Origin: Pseudomonadota bacterium | GTDB taxonomy: Bacteria > Pseudomonadota > Gammaproteobacteria > Steroidobacterales > Steroidobacteraceae | Reading direction: 5' to 3' | DNA length: 64,000 nt | Assembly: GCA_018241425.1 (NCBI GenBank) | Contig: JAFEDU010000001.1 | Span: 124,001 to 188,000 of the forward strand | Shown here: in pieces, positions 9,535-20,773 of the stretch | Layout: the number at the start of each line of letters is the position of its first letter | Position numbering within the stretch: position 1 is the first letter of the stretch | The notes under the pieces: model-generated | The model's input: only the letters and a program-made list of their open reading frames with translations | The model's database searches: none | Told to the model about the DNA's origin: nothing | Made by a program: the position numbers and the translations under genes

Positions 9535-10109
9535 TGCCCCGGCGGGCACGTTCGCCCTCACCGCTGGAGCGACCGCTGCGGGCACTTGCCGGCACCGCAC
9601 TTGAGGTGCGCTTCGCGGAGGCGCTTTCCCGCGGCGACGGTCTCGACGGGGCGCACTGTATCCACGAGCTGTGGATGCGCGGAGCATTCCCCACGCGCAT
9701 CGAGGCGGCACAGGCTGCGCTGTGGGAGCGGGCCGCGGCCTCGATCCCGGAGTGGCTGCCGATGCGCTACGTGGAGTGGCTGCCCCAGGTTTACCGGATC
9801 GCCTCCGAATTCCGCGCGGCCGCGCGCGGGCGCACCAACATCTACCTGGTGCTGCTGGACTTTGCCGACCGCCGGCGCGGTCCTTACGGGCTCTATGTCG
9901 GCATGAGCGGCTACACGCCCGCGCAGCGCTTCGACCAGCACAAGGCGGGAATCCGCGCCGCCGGGAGCGTCCTCAAGCGGGGGCTGGAGGTGCTGACCGG
10001 CCCGACCCTGCACCTGCAGCGGATCGCGCGCGCCGACGGGGCCCGCATCGAGGCCGAACTCGCATCTGCGCTCGCCGATGCCGGCATCCTGACCGAGGGC
10101 GGCCACTAG
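9534..10109 (+). CDS. GIY-YIG-like domain protein, 191 aa
   Basis: The ATG overlaps the MFS stop by one base. The C-terminal half has NIYLVLLDF, then GPYGLYVGMSGYTPAQRFDQH and KAG, then a basic stretch and an acidic RIEAELASAL segment. This matches the order of a GIY-YIG nuclease fold: a strand with Y, the YVG strand, the helix Arg and the H-x-AG turn, then the metal-binding Glu helix. The N-terminal 100 residues are helical and unrecognised. Known GIY-YIG proteins cut DNA, but isolated members like this have no defined target. Coupling to a transporter gene may be only genomic packing. Confidence 0.6.
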   Translation: MPRRARSPSPLERPLRALAGTALEVRFAEALSRGDGLDGAHCIHELWMRGAFPTRIEAAQAALWERAAASIPEWLPMRYVEWLPQVYRIASEFRAAARGRTNIYLVLLDFADRRRGPYGLYVGMSGYTPAQRFDQHKAGIRAAGSVLKRGLEVLTGPTLHLQRIARADGARIEAELASALADAGILTEGGH

Positions 10110-10185
10110 GAGTTGCGGCGGTTCCGCGGGTTCGCGGTAGACTGACCCACGGCGCGCAGCGTTACCTCAGTAAAGGATCCGAGGT

Positions 10186-10950
10186 ATGGAAACGGACCGC
10201 CGCAACTTCATTGCCGGTGCAGTGGCCACCTTCATCGCCGGGAGCCTCCCCGCGCGGGCCGCGCATGCCCCCGCGGAACTGACCCTGGGCGCCGGCGCCC
10301 GCATCGGCATTGTCAACCTCGTCGATGCGGAGCTGACGCACTACCACGCGGCGCGCCACGTGCAGGACGGGTTCCTCAAGACCTATCCCTTGTCCTGGTC
10401 GGTGGCCGCGATGCTCGCCGAGGCGCTGCGCGACCCGCTGGCCGCGCTCGGGCTCACGGGTGTTGCGCTCGTGCCCCCGGAGTCGCTGCGCCGGGCCCGC
10501 GAGGCCTGCTTCCTCAATGCCAACCTTGAGAAGGCGCTGCCGCGCGAGTGCGTGGCGCCCTACGGCGAGGTCCTCGCCTCCCAGAAGGTGCAGGCCCTGA
10601 TTGTGCTGGGTCCGGGCCTCAACGACGGCACGCACGCCGGGGGCGCCCGGCGCAGGGAGCTGCCGGAATACCTGCGCGGGTGGTGCCTGGCGAGCGGGGA
10701 GGGCGAAGCGCAGGCGCAGGCCCTGAACCTCACCGAGCTGATCCTGGTGGCCCCCGGAGCGCGCGGCGCGCAGCTCCTGGCACGGGTCTACGGCGGCAGC
10801 GCTCCGGAGTCGCCCGTCGCCGCGCCCGCCGACCCGAAGAGCCCGACGGCCCAGGAACTGGAGGCCCTGCGCGCGGTGTTTGCCGGGCTCCTGGCGCGCC
10901 AGTGCGCCGCGCTGTTCGCGCAGGTGCGGCTCAGCCCGCGCCCTGCCTGA
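10186..10950 (+). CDS. Tat-type exported protein of unknown function, 254 aa
   Basis: The N-terminus METDRRNFIAGAVATFIAGS has a twin Arg followed by a hydrophobic stretch and an Ala-rich cleavage region (PARAAHA), a typical Tat signal. The mature part begins with a strand-rich segment (ARIGIVNLVDAELTHYHAA) that often marks periplasmic proteins, and has two cysteines in the middle. I do not recognise a family. It is preceded by AAGGATCCGAGG close to the ATG. Its last 20 bp overlap the convergent GIDE-domain gene. Confidence 0.5.
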   Translation: METDRRNFIAGAVATFIAGSLPARAAHAPAELTLGAGARIGIVNLVDAELTHYHAARHVQDGFLKTYPLSWSVAAMLAEALRDPLAALGLTGVALVPPESLRRAREACFLNANLEKALPRECVAPYGEVLASQKVQALIVLGPGLNDGTHAGGARRRELPEYLRGWCLASGEGEAQAQALNLTELILVAPGARGAQLLARVYGGSAPESPVAAPADPKSPTAQELEALRAVFAGLLARQCAALFAQVRLSPRPA

Positions 10951-11812
10951 GCGCCCAGCCGCACACGGCGAGGGCTGCGACCCCGAGCGCGAACCACAGC
11001 ACCGCCATCCAGCGTTCGCGCTGCACCAGCTGTGCGCCGGTGAGCGGGGCGATGAGGAACGGCTGGCCGTTGACGGGCTTGGTGATCACGCTGACGCGCT
11101 CGACGTGCTGGGAGAGCACCTGGCTCTGCGCCTCGGCGGCGGCCGCCGCGCGTGCCTGGTCCCACTCGGACTGGTCGATGCGCCCGTCGTGGTTCTTGTC
11201 GAAGCGGCTGAGCAGCAGCGCCTGGTCCTGCTTCCAGTCACGCAGCTTCTCCTGAGTCAGCTTGTCCACGTCGCCGACTTCGGAGTGCGAGCGCAGCTCG
11301 CCGACCACCAACAGGTGGGAGTTGGGCTCGATCAGCCGCTCCGTGTAGCGGTAGTCGCCGATGCGGATGGGGGAGTTGAAGACGGCCGCCCCGCTCGGGT
11401 GGGCCTGCTCGCCGTACCAGACGTTGACGAGCTGCGGGGTGATCTCGGCCTGCACCGGACCCACCAGGCAGCGCGCGTCATCGTCATCGACCAGCATGAA
11501 GAGCTCGACGCTCGCCGCCGTCTCGCAGGTGCGCCAGTCGCTGCGGCCGGGCTTGTCGCTCTCGTCGTATTCGATCTGGTAGGACCACCACACGCATGGC
11601 CGGCCGGTCAGGGGGGCGCGCGTGGGCTCGAAGTGCGCCGGGACGGCGCGCCCGCTCACCTTCACGTAGCCCTGCGCGGCGGAGCGGATCCGCACCGCCG
11701 TCGTGTCGGCGAGCAGCCGGTTGCGGCGCACGTGCCGCAGGCTCAGGAGCAGCGCCACGAAGGCGGCGGCCGCGCTGACGAGCGTCACGGCGTCGCGGTG
11801 CATGAGCGGCAC
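10931..11812 (-). CDS. GIDE-domain membrane protein with EF-hand, 293 aa
   Basis: A membrane helix near residues 8-25, then a GIDE-like domain (about 40-180; GYVKVSGRAVP...PLTGRPCVWWSYQIE), as in the mitochondrial MULAN ligase but without a RING. A canonical EF-hand follows at about residue 205: DKNHDGRIDQSE, with the calcium ligands at positions 1, 3, 5, 9 and 12. A C-terminal membrane helix ends the protein. The start is GTG, 5 nt after GGGAG. It sits 55 bp downstream of lemA on the same strand, a pairing seen in many bacteria. The function of the pair is unknown. Confidence 0.75.
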   Translation of the reverse strand: MPLMHRDAVTLVSAAAAFVALLLSLRHVRRNRLLADTTAVRIRSAAQGYVKVSGRAVPAHFEPTRAPLTGRPCVWWSYQIEYDESDKPGRSDWRTCETAASVELFMLVDDDDARCLVGPVQAEITPQLVNVWYGEQAHPSGAAVFNSPIRIGDYRYTERLIEPNSHLLVVGELRSHSEVGDVDKLTQEKLRDWKQDQALLLSRFDKNHDGRIDQSEWDQARAAAAAEAQSQVLSQHVERVSVITKPVNGQPFLIAPLTGAQLVQRERWMAVLWFALGVAALAVCGWALRQGAG

Positions 11813-11867
11813 GGAGGCTCCCTTGGGGATGCGGCCGCCACTGGGGCGGGCGGCTGGCAGCCTGCGG

Positions 11868-12440
11868 TCAGCGCGAGAACGCCGCCTTGAGGTCCACGTC
11901 GGCGGTCTGCTCGCCCTGGAAGTGCAGCAGCTGCGCCTCGGGGAAGTTCCCCAGGCGCGCGACCAGCACGTCCGGGAAGTTGGCGATGCGCACGTTGTTC
12001 GTGTTGACCGCGTCGTTGTAGACCTCGCGGCGGTCGGCGATGGCGGTCTCCAGCGCGCTGATGCGGTCCTGCAGGTGCTTGAACGGCTCGCTGGCCTTCA
12101 GCTGCGGGTAATTCTCGGAGACGGCATACAACCCGGAGAGGCCGGCGCGCAGCTCGCGCTCGGCGGCACCCACGCCCCCGACGTTGCCGGCGGCGCGGGC
12201 GGCGTCCACGCCGGAGCGGGCGCGCATGACGCGCTCGAGGGTGTCGCCCTCGTACTGCATGTACTGGCGGCACACCTCGACCAGCTTCGGCAGCTCGTCG
12301 TGGCGCTGCGCGAGCAGGACGTCGATGTTGGACCAGGAGAGCTTGACGGCCGCGCGCACCCGCACCAGGCCGTTGTAAAGCCCGATCAGGTAGCCCAGAA
12401 CGGCAACCACGATGAACAGAAAGATCAGGCCGGCCAGCAT
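11868..12440 (-). CDS. lemA: LemA family protein, 190 aa
   Basis: One N-terminal membrane anchor (LAGLIFLFIVVAVLGYLIGL) is followed by a long helical bundle with the LemA hallmarks YNGLVRVRAAVKLSWSNIDV, LLAQRHDELPKLVE and, near the end, YNDAVNTNNVRIANFPDVLV. The ATG at 12440 follows a GGAAG site; the frame is open upstream but that stretch is not LemA-like. LemA proteins are small membrane-bound helical proteins of poorly defined role. It heads a two-gene unit with the GIDE/EF-hand gene. Confidence 0.93.
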   Translation of the reverse strand: MLAGLIFLFIVVAVLGYLIGLYNGLVRVRAAVKLSWSNIDVLLAQRHDELPKLVEVCRQYMQYEGDTLERVMRARSGVDAARAAGNVGGVGAAERELRAGLSGLYAVSENYPQLKASEPFKHLQDRISALETAIADRREVYNDAVNTNNVRIANFPDVLVARLGNFPEAQLLHFQGEQTADVDLKAAFSR

Positions 12441-12546
12441 GGGTGCTTCCTTCACGTCCGAGTTAGCGTACTCAACGGCCGCCAAGGATACGCTTCCCCC
12501 GCGGCCACCGGCGCCTTTGCCGGCCGGCCCGCGACGCCGTTCACGC

Positions 12547-13299
12547 TCAGGGGTTGTGATGCAGGTCCGGTGTATGGACCTTGTGCGCAAGCTCGATGCC
12601 GGCGAGCTCGTAGCCGCGCCGGAAGTCGCGGATGTGCCGCGTCATCCACAGGCCGGCGGCGCTCTCGTCCTGGGCCTCGATGGCCTTCAGCAGTTCCGCC
12701 TGCGCACCGGCGATGCGCGCGCGCGCCTGCGGGACCTTGTCGATCATGATCGCGAGCGAGGGCTCGAGGAGCTTCAGGAGCGGCTCCTGGGCCAGCACCA
12801 GCACGGGGTTGTGGGTGGCGCGGCCGATGCAGCGGAACGCCTCGGCAGTGCGTTGCACCGCAATACGCGTGTCCGACAGGTCCTGCGCAAGCTCGCGCGC
12901 GGCGGCGCGCAATGCTGCGAGGTCCTCGTCGTTGCGCGAGCGCGCCGCGGCCATCGCGAGCGGCGGCTCGAGGATCGTGAGCGCCGCCCACACGTCGTGG
13001 ACCGTGACGTCGTTGAGCAGCAGCGCCTCGCTGATCCCGGTGGCCACGCTGTGGGCCTGGGGGCGGCTCACCGACATCAGCTTGGAGCCCGGGCGGCGCT
13101 GGACGAGCCCGCGGCTCTCAAGCTCCCGCAGCGCCTCGCGCACCGTCGAGCGGTTGACGCCGAACTGCCGGGCGAGCTCGGTCTCGGAGGGCAGGCGCTC
13201 CCCTTCGCGCAGTGCGCGCGAGAGGATGCGCTCGCCGATGGCCGAGGCTACCTTGCGGTAGGCCGGCTCGATCTGGATCTGTGCGAACTCGACACTCAT
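12547..13299 (-). CDS. GntR/FCD-family transcriptional regulator, candidate liu regulator, 250 aa
   Basis: The N-terminal winged helix (residues 15-75; [20 protein letters not shown]) is followed by an all-helical FCD ligand domain (about 95-230). The ATG overlaps the stop of isovaleryl-CoA dehydrogenase (ATGA), so it is the second gene of that operon. FCD regulators bind small acids or acyl-CoAs and recognise a TNGTNNNACNA palindrome. A sequence fitting this exactly lies at 14502-14512 between the two divergent liu operons. I infer that it controls leucine catabolism in place of the MerR-type LiuR of other gammaproteobacteria. Confidence 0.88.
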   Translation of the reverse strand: MSVEFAQIQIEPAYRKVASAIGERILSRALREGERLPSETELARQFGVNRSTVREALRELESRGLVQRRPGSKLMSVSRPQAHSVATGISEALLLNDVTVHDVWAALTILEPPLAMAAARSRNDEDLAALRAAARELAQDLSDTRIAVQRTAEAFRCIGRATHNPVLVLAQEPLLKLLEPSLAIMIDKVPQARARIAGAQAELLKAIEAQDESAAGLWMTRHIRDFRRGYELAGIELAHKVHTPDLHHNP

Positions 13300-14468
13300 G
13301 CGGCGGCCTCGAACAGCTCCCGACCGATCAGCATGCGGCGGATCTCCTGGGTGCCGGCGCCGATCTCGTACAGCTTGGCATCGCGCAACAGCCGTCCCGG
13401 GCTGTAGTCGTTGATGTAGCCGTTGCCCCCTAAGGCCTGGATCGCCTCCAGTGCCGAGCGCGTGGCCTGCTCCGCCGCGAACAGGATGCAGGCGGCCGCA
13501 TCGCGGCGCCGCACCGAGCCGGCGTCACAGGCACGCGCCACGCTGTAAACATAGGCACGCGCGGCGTTGAGCGCCGCATACATGTCGGCGAGCTTCCCCT
13601 GCATCAGCTCGAAGGTGCCGATGGGCTGGCCGAACTGGCGTCGCTCGTGCACGTACGGGAGGACCACGTCGAGCGCCGCCGCCATGAGGCCGAGCGGGCC
13701 CCCGGCGAGCACCACCCGCTCGTAGTCGAGGCCGCTCATGAGCACGCGCACGCCACCGTTCTCCGCGCCGAGGAGGTTCGCGTGGGGGACGAGGCAGTCC
13801 TCGAACACCAGCTCGCAGGTGCTCGAGCCGCGCATGCCGAGCTTGTCGAGCTTCTGCGCGGTGCTGAAGCCGGCCATGCCGCGCTCGACGATGAAGGCGC
13901 TGATGCCACGGGCGGCCGCCGCGGCGTCGGTCTTGGCGTAGACGATGAAGGTATCCGCATCCGGGCCGTTGGTGATCCACATCTTGCGCCCGGTAAGGCG
14001 GTAGCCCTCGGCGCTGGTGCGCGCCCGCAGCTGCATCGAGACGACATCGGAGCCCGAGCCGGGCTCGGACATGGCGAGTGCCCCCACGTGCTCGCCGCTC
14101 ACGAGCTTCGGCAGGTAGCGCCGGCACTGCTCGGGCGTGCCGTTCAGGCGCAGCTGGTTCATGCACAGGTTGGCGTGCGCCCCGTAGGAGAGGCCGACGG
14201 CGCCGGAGGCGCGCGAGATCTCTTCCATGACGATGACGTGGGCGAGGTAGCCGAGGTTGGCGCCGCCGTAGGCCTCCGGCACGGTGATGCCAAGGAGGCC
14301 CTGGGCCCCGAGCCTCGGCCACAGGTCGCGCGGGAACTCGTTGCTGCGGTCGATCTCGGCCGCCCGCGGGGCAATTTCCTCCTGGGCGAAGCGCCGCACC
14401 TGGGTGCGGATCTCCTCGAGGTCGGGGCCTAAGCCGAAGTCGCTGTCGGTGGTGTCGAGCGTGCTCAT
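13296..14468 (-). CDS. liuA: Isovaleryl-CoA dehydrogenase, 390 aa
   Basis: A full-length acyl-CoA dehydrogenase. It has the flavin/substrate motifs [11 protein letters not shown] and [10 protein letters not shown] and a C-terminal [19 protein letters not shown]. The catalytic base is Glu250 in [14 protein letters not shown], the position typical of isovaleryl-CoA dehydrogenase and unlike most other acyl-CoA dehydrogenases. It converts isovaleryl-CoA to 3-methylcrotonyl-CoA with electrons going to ETF (etfBA lies at 48.0-49.7 kb). It diverges from the carboxylase genes that take the next step, which supports the specificity. Confidence 0.92.
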   Translation of the reverse strand: MSTLDTTDSDFGLGPDLEEIRTQVRRFAQEEIAPRAAEIDRSNEFPRDLWPRLGAQGLLGITVPEAYGGANLGYLAHVIVMEEISRASGAVGLSYGAHANLCMNQLRLNGTPEQCRRYLPKLVSGEHVGALAMSEPGSGSDVVSMQLRARTSAEGYRLTGRKMWITNGPDADTFIVYAKTDAAAAARGISAFIVERGMAGFSTAQKLDKLGMRGSSTCELVFEDCLVPHANLLGAENGGVRVLMSGLDYERVVLAGGPLGLMAAALDVVLPYVHERRQFGQPIGTFELMQGKLADMYAALNAARAYVYSVARACDAGSVRRRDAAACILFAAEQATRSALEAIQALGGNGYINDYSPGRLLRDAKLYEIGAGTQEIRRMLIGRELFEAAA

Positions 14469-14472
14469 GGGC

Positions 14473-14502
14473 TTGTCGGGGAGTCGATAACGATCGTATG
14501 AT
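14473..14502 (+). promoter_or_regulatory. Predicted sigma70 promoter for the methylcrotonyl-CoA carboxylase genes
   Basis: TTGTCG at 14473-14478 and TATGAT at 14497-14502 are separated by 18 bp. Transcription would begin near 14509, inside the palindrome at 14502-14512, so a bound repressor would block it. The 68-bp gap must serve both directions. Confidence 0.5.
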
Positions 14503-14512
14503 TGTCCGACAA
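14502..14512. promoter_or_regulatory. Candidate operator of the GntR/FCD regulator
   Basis: TTGTCCGACAA is a perfect inverted repeat (TTGTC, one base, GACAA) and fits the FCD-type GntR consensus TNGTNNNACNA at every fixed position. It overlaps the -10/start area of the rightward liu promoter and lies 34 bp upstream of the leftward liuA start. A half-site, TTGTCGG, occurs at 14473-14479. Confidence 0.55.
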
Positions 14513-14536
14513 ACGGGCAACCATGGCAAGTGACTT

Positions 14537-16141
14537 ATGTCGTATCTGAAGTCCCGCGCCGACACGCACACCGCGGAATTCCGGGAGAACACCCAGGCCA
14601 TGCAGGGGCTCGTGGAGGCGCTCGCGCGCGAGACCGAGCGCATCGCCCGCGGGGGCTCGAAAGCGGCCCATGACAAGCACGTGAAGGCCGGGAAGCTGCC
14701 GGCACGCGAGCGCGTGCGGCTGCTCCTGGACACCGGGAGCCCGTTCCTGGAGTTCTCCCAGCTCGCCGCACACGGCATGTACGGCGGGGACATCGCCGCC
14801 GCCGGCATCGTCACGGGGATCGGGCGCGTCAGCGGCCGCGAGTGCGTGGTCGTCGCCAACGACCCGACGGTCAAGGGCGGCACCTACTACCCGATGACGG
14901 TCAAGAAGCACCTGCGGGCTCAGGAGGTCGCGCGCGAGAACCGCCTGCCGTGCGTGTACCTGGTCGAGAGCGGCGGCGCCTTCCTGCCGGCCCAGGACGA
15001 GGTCTTCCCCGACCGCGACAACTTCGGCCGCATCTTCTACAACCAGGCGACGCTGTCCGCCGCGGGTGTCGCCCAGATCTCGGTGGTGCACGGCTCCTGC
15101 ACTGCCGGTGGCGCCTACGTCCCGGCCATGTCCGATGAGAACGTGATCGTGCGCAACCAGGGCCGCGTGTTCCTCGGCGGCCCGCCGCTGGTGAAGGCGG
15201 CCACCGGCGAGGACATCGATGCGGAGTCCCTGGGCGGCGCCGACGTGCACTGCCGCGAGTCGGGGGTGTGCGACCACTATGCCGAGAACGACACCCACGC
15301 GCTCGCCATCGCGCGCGGCATCGTCGCGCGCCTGAAGCCGGCGCGGGGCTCGGCCCCGCCGCGCGTGCCGCGGCCGCCACGGGTCGACCCGGGCGAGCTC
15401 TACGGCGTGGTGCCCGCGAGCCTGCGCAAGCCCTACGACGTGCGCGAGGTGATCGCCCGCCTGGCCGATGACTCCGAGTTCGACGAGTTCAAGCAGCTCT
15501 ACGGCACGACCCTGGTGTGCGGCTTCGCGCACCTCGGCGGCTACCCGGTCGGGATCCTCGCCAACAACGGCGTGCTGTTCTCCGAGAGCGCGCTCAAGGG
15601 CGCGCACTTCATCGAGCTGTGCGCGCGCGAGCAGATCCCGCTCCTGTTCCTGCAGAACATCACCGGCTTCATGGTGGGGCGGCGCGCCGAGGCCGGCGGC
15701 ATCGCCAAGGACGGTGCCAAGCTCGTCACCGCGGTGGCGTGCGCCCGCGTGCCGAAGCTCACGGTCATCATCGGCGGCAGTTACGGGGCGGGCAACTACG
15801 CCATGTGCGGCCGCGCCTACTCGCCGCGCCTGCTGTTCCAGTGGCCGAACGCCCGCATCTCGGTGATGGGCGGGGAACAGGCGGCGAGCGTGCTCGCCAC
15901 CGTCAAGCGCGACCAGCTGCGCACCTCCGGGGGCGCGTGGCCGCCGGCGCAGGAGGAGGCCTTCAAGGAACCGATCCGCGCGCAGTACGAGGCCCAGGGC
16001 AATCCCTACTATTCTTCGGCACGGCTCTGGGACGATGGCGTGATCGACCCCAGGGACACGCGGCGCATCCTGAGCCTTGCGCTGGCCGCCTGTGCGCAGG
16101 CCCCCGAGGAGGAGACGCGCTTCGGCGTCTTGCGGATGTGA
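14537..16141 (+). CDS. liuB: Methylcrotonyl-CoA carboxylase, carboxyltransferase (beta) subunit, 534 aa
   Basis: A full-length carboxyltransferase of the MCC-beta type. The first half has [20 protein letters not shown] and [19 protein letters not shown]. The second half has [20 protein letters not shown], the acyl-CoA-binding loop, and [17 protein letters not shown]. These are distinctive for methylcrotonyl- (or geranyl-) CoA carboxylases. It transfers CO2 from biotin to 3-methylcrotonyl-CoA. The biotin subunit follows at once. The next pathway genes, methylglutaconyl-CoA hydratase and HMG-CoA lyase, are absent from this cluster. Confidence 0.93.
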   Translation: MSYLKSRADTHTAEFRENTQAMQGLVEALARETERIARGGSKAAHDKHVKAGKLPARERVRLLLDTGSPFLEFSQLAAHGMYGGDIAAAGIVTGIGRVSGRECVVVANDPTVKGGTYYPMTVKKHLRAQEVARENRLPCVYLVESGGAFLPAQDEVFPDRDNFGRIFYNQATLSAAGVAQISVVHGSCTAGGAYVPAMSDENVIVRNQGRVFLGGPPLVKAATGEDIDAESLGGADVHCRESGVCDHYAENDTHALAIARGIVARLKPARGSAPPRVPRPPRVDPGELYGVVPASLRKPYDVREVIARLADDSEFDEFKQLYGTTLVCGFAHLGGYPVGILANNGVLFSESALKGAHFIELCAREQIPLLFLQNITGFMVGRRAEAGGIAKDGAKLVTAVACARVPKLTVIIGGSYGAGNYAMCGRAYSPRLLFQWPNARISVMGGEQAASVLATVKRDQLRTSGGAWPPAQEEAFKEPIRAQYEAQGNPYYSSARLWDDGVIDPRDTRRILSLALAACAQAPEEETRFGVLRM

Positions 16142-16146
16142 GCACC

Positions 16147-18122
<1,976 letters not shown>

Positions 18123-18126
<4 letters not shown>

Positions 18127-18800
18127 GTTCCCGACTTCGCTTTCTTCTTCGACACGGTGGCGGCGCGCTCCGCGCGCACCATGGCGATGACCTTGTCGGT
18201 GTTGGCGAGGATCTCGCTGAAGCTGTCACCGAGCACGACGTAGCGGCCGTCCACCGCCAGCGTCGGCACGCCCGTGATCTGGTAGTCCTCGGCCATCTTG
18301 TCCGCCTGCACGGTCTGGTTGTTGATCGCGAAGGACCCGTACGCGGTGGTGAACTTCTCGTAGTTGCCGCCGTTCTTGGACACCCAGTCGAACAGCGCCT
18401 GTTCCTGGAACAGCGGGATGTGGTCGCCATGGATGGCCTGGAACACCTTGGCGTCCAGGCGCTCAAAGTCGCCGGTCGCGATCAGGGCGTAGTAGGCGCG
18501 CTGCATGTTGATCCAGGGCGCCCGGTCGAACCCGACCGGAACGCGCTTCACCGCCACGTCCTTGCCCTGGGTGGCGATCCACCCGTTGAAGAGCGGATAG
18601 AACTCCGCGCAGTGCGGGCAGGCGTAGGAGAAGAACTCGAGGACCTCGATCTTGCCCGGGCTCTGCGTCGGCTGGGGCGCCGGCAGAACGCGATAGACGG
18701 TGTTGTCGCCCGCATCCGCCGCGGCGGCGGGGCCTGAGAGCAACACGAGGGCGGCGAGCAGGGCCGCCAGGGCAGCCCGGGGAGGCGCGGAGAGCCGCAT
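18123..18800 (-). CDS. dsbA: Thiol:disulfide interchange protein DsbA-like, 225 aa
   Basis: A signal peptide (1-28, ending GPAAAADA) precedes a thioredoxin fold with the redox site CPHC at 61-64 (FFSYACPHCAEFYP). A helical insertion and the cis-proline loop TGVPTLAVDG follow. DsbA oxidises cysteines of exported proteins in the periplasm. The ATG at 18800 is preceded by AAGGATCC; an upstream in-frame ATG would add 15 residues in front of the signal peptide. No dsbB is near. Confidence 0.92.
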
Positions 18801-18845
18801 GTAGGATCCTTTCTGACCTTGGGGTGCAGTGCGTAGTTTAGGCAA

Positions 18846-19505
18846 TCAGCGGCCGCGGAGTTCCGGGGAACGTGCCCGCCGCGGCGTGCGCGTCGTCCCA
18901 GAAGCCCGCGCCTTCTCGAGGAGGCGCCGGCGCTCCCCGGCTGACAGCTGCGAGACGCAGGCGGAGTCGGCATCGAGGTAGCGCCACGGCTTGGCCACCC
19001 AGGCACCGGCATAGTCGATCCCGATGCGCGGCGTGCGGCGCACACGCACGCGGGGTGCAGGCGGCGCGGGGCGCTCGATCCACAGCGTGTCACCGGTGAG
19101 GTCGATGCCGTTCAGGCGGCGCCCGACGTGAAGTGCGCGGGTGAGGAGGCCCGGTCCGCAGGTGCGGGCGTCGAGTCCGTCCAGCGGCTCCAGGGCGCGC
19201 AGCAGCACGGCCTGGGGCGTGCCCGCAGGTCGCGTCACGACGTTCAGGCAGTCCCAGAAGCCGTAGATGAAGTAGACGTAGGCGTGGCCCGCCGGCCCGA
19301 ACATCACCTCGGTGCGCGGCGTGCGACCGCGCGCGGAGTGCGCCGCGAGGTCGTGCGGACCTAAGTACGCCTCGGTCTCCACGATGCGCCCGGAAAGACG
19401 GCGCCCGCGATAACGGTGCACGAGGTGCATCCCCAGGAGCGCGCGGGCCACCGTGCGGGTGTCCTCCAGGTAGAAACTGCGCGGGAGCTTTCGGGACGCG
19501 GACAC
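18846..19505 (-). CDS. Alkyladenine (3-methylpurine) DNA glycosylase, 219 aa
   Basis: Matches the AAG/MPG family: RSFYLEDTRTVARALLGM, the catalytic Glu in GRIVETEAYLG, the loop MFGPAGHAYVYFIYG that contacts the flipped base, and a C-terminal RIGIDYAGAWVAKPWRY. These enzymes excise alkylated purines and hypoxanthine. The start is a GTG at 19505 without a clear ribosome site; no in-frame ATG precedes the first conserved block. The C-terminal tail (last 25 residues) is basic and not part of the fold. Confidence 0.9.
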   Translation of the reverse strand: MSASRKLPRSFYLEDTRTVARALLGMHLVHRYRGRRLSGRIVETEAYLGPHDLAAHSARGRTPRTEVMFGPAGHAYVYFIYGFWDCLNVVTRPAGTPQAVLLRALEPLDGLDARTCGPGLLTRALHVGRRLNGIDLTGDTLWIERPAPPAPRVRVRRTPRIGIDYAGAWVAKPWRYLDADSACVSQLSAGERRRLLEKARASGTTRTPRRARSPELRGR

Positions 19506-19609
19506 CGCGCGCGATGGTAATGGAATCCACTACAATGGGCGCAACCAACGGAACGGGCAGATGTAAGATCTGTCATATCAAAAGGATACGGAATATTCAT
19601 CCCGTGCCA

Positions 19610-20599
19610 ATGAAGAAGATCGCCGTGACGCTCGCGGGGCTGGCCGCCGCCGCGTTCCTCGTGCCTGCCGGGGTGCGCGCGGCCGTGTACGCGCTGCCGG
19701 CCGACGGCTCCCCGATCGTTGGTGACGACCAGACGGTCAAGACCGTGTACGAAGACACGCTTCCGGACCTCGCGCACAAGTACAGCCTGGGCTACTACGA
19801 GATCATCCGCGCCAACCCCGGCGTCGATGTGTGGATCCCGGGCGCGGACAAGGAGATCGTGCTGCCCGGACGGCGGATCCTGCCGCCCGGTCCGCGCGAG
19901 GGCATCGTGGTCAACCTGCCCGAGCACCGCCTGTACTACTACCCGAAGCCGACCGGGCACGACAGGCCGGTCGTCATCACCTACCCGGTGAGCATCGGCA
20001 AGATGGACTGGCGCACGCCACTCGGGGAGACCCACGTGATCGCCAAGATCAAGCACCCGCCCTGGTACCCGCCGGAGTCGGTGCGCAAGGAGCACGAGGC
20101 CAACGGCGACCCGCTGCCGAAGGTGGTGCCGCCCGGCCCCGACAACCCGCTCGGCGACTACGCCATGCGCCTCGCCGCCGGCAACGGCACCTACCTCATC
20201 CACGGCACCAACAACCCCACCGCGGTCGGCATGGCCGTCACCCACGGCTGCATCCGCATGTACCCCGAGGACGTCGCCGCGGTGTTCGCCACCGTGCCGG
20301 TCGGCACCAAGGTGCGGCTCATCAACGAACCGGTGAAGGTCGCCTGGGTGGACGGGGAGCTGTTCATCGAGGCGCATCCGCCGGTCGATGACCAGGGGCA
20401 GACCGAGGAGCCGGACCTCACGCTCCTGTCGAAGATGCTCGACCACGCGCTCGGCAGCAACCACGTGGCGATCAACTGGGACATCGCGCGCTCGACGCTC
20501 GAGGCCGCCAAGGGCATGCCGACGCTCGTCGGGGTCCAGGCCGAGATGGAACCGGCACCGGCGGCCACGGCGAGCGGGGCCGGACGGCATTCGCGCTGA
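19610..20599 (+). CDS. L,D-transpeptidase with LysM domain (ErfK/YbiS/YcfS/YnhG type), 329 aa
   Basis: A signal peptide (1-24) is followed by a LysM motif (about 45-90, LPDLAHKYSLGYYEIIRANP). The YkuD catalytic domain (98-235) has His198 in YLIHGTNNP and the nucleophile Cys214 in THGCIRMY. Known relatives attach Braun-type lipoprotein or make 3-3 cross-links in peptidoglycan. The ATG at 19610 was chosen because it starts the signal peptide; it lacks a good ribosome site, and the frame is open upstream to 19514. A DUF1328 gene follows 21 bp later on the same strand. Confidence 0.92.
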   Translation: MKKIAVTLAGLAAAAFLVPAGVRAAVYALPADGSPIVGDDQTVKTVYEDTLPDLAHKYSLGYYEIIRANPGVDVWIPGADKEIVLPGRRILPPGPREGIVVNLPEHRLYYYPKPTGHDRPVVITYPVSIGKMDWRTPLGETHVIAKIKHPPWYPPESVRKEHEANGDPLPKVVPPGPDNPLGDYAMRLAAGNGTYLIHGTNNPTAVGMAVTHGCIRMYPEDVAAVFATVPVGTKVRLINEPVKVAWVDGELFIEAHPPVDDQGQTEEPDLTLLSKMLDHALGSNHVAINWDIARSTLEAAKGMPTLVGVQAEMEPAPAATASGAGRHSR

Positions 20600-20620
20600 A
20601 GCGCGCGCGGACCCGCCGCC

Positions 20621-20773
20621 ATGCTGCGCTACGCGATCATCTTCCTCCTGATCGGCCTCGTCGCCGGCGTGCTCGGCTTCGGCGGCCTCGCAGCCGGCGC
20701 AGCGGGGATCGCGCAAGTCCTCTTCTTCGTGTTCCTGGGGCTCGCCGTCATCAGCTTCCTGAAGCGCCGCTAG
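20621..20773 (+). CDS. DUF1328 small membrane protein, 50 aa
   Basis: A tiny gene encoding two membrane helices: [20 protein letters not shown] at the N-terminus, a Gly/Ala-rich turn ([12 protein letters not shown]) and a second helix ending SFLKRR. This matches the DUF1328 (YtjA-like) family, whose role is unknown. It begins 21 bp after the L,D-transpeptidase stop and probably shares its transcript. Its TAG stop is shared with the convergent TetR gene on the tetranucleotide CTAG. Confidence 0.85.
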   Translation: MLRYAIIFLLIGLVAGVLGFGGLAAGAAGIAQVLFFVFLGLAVISFLKRR

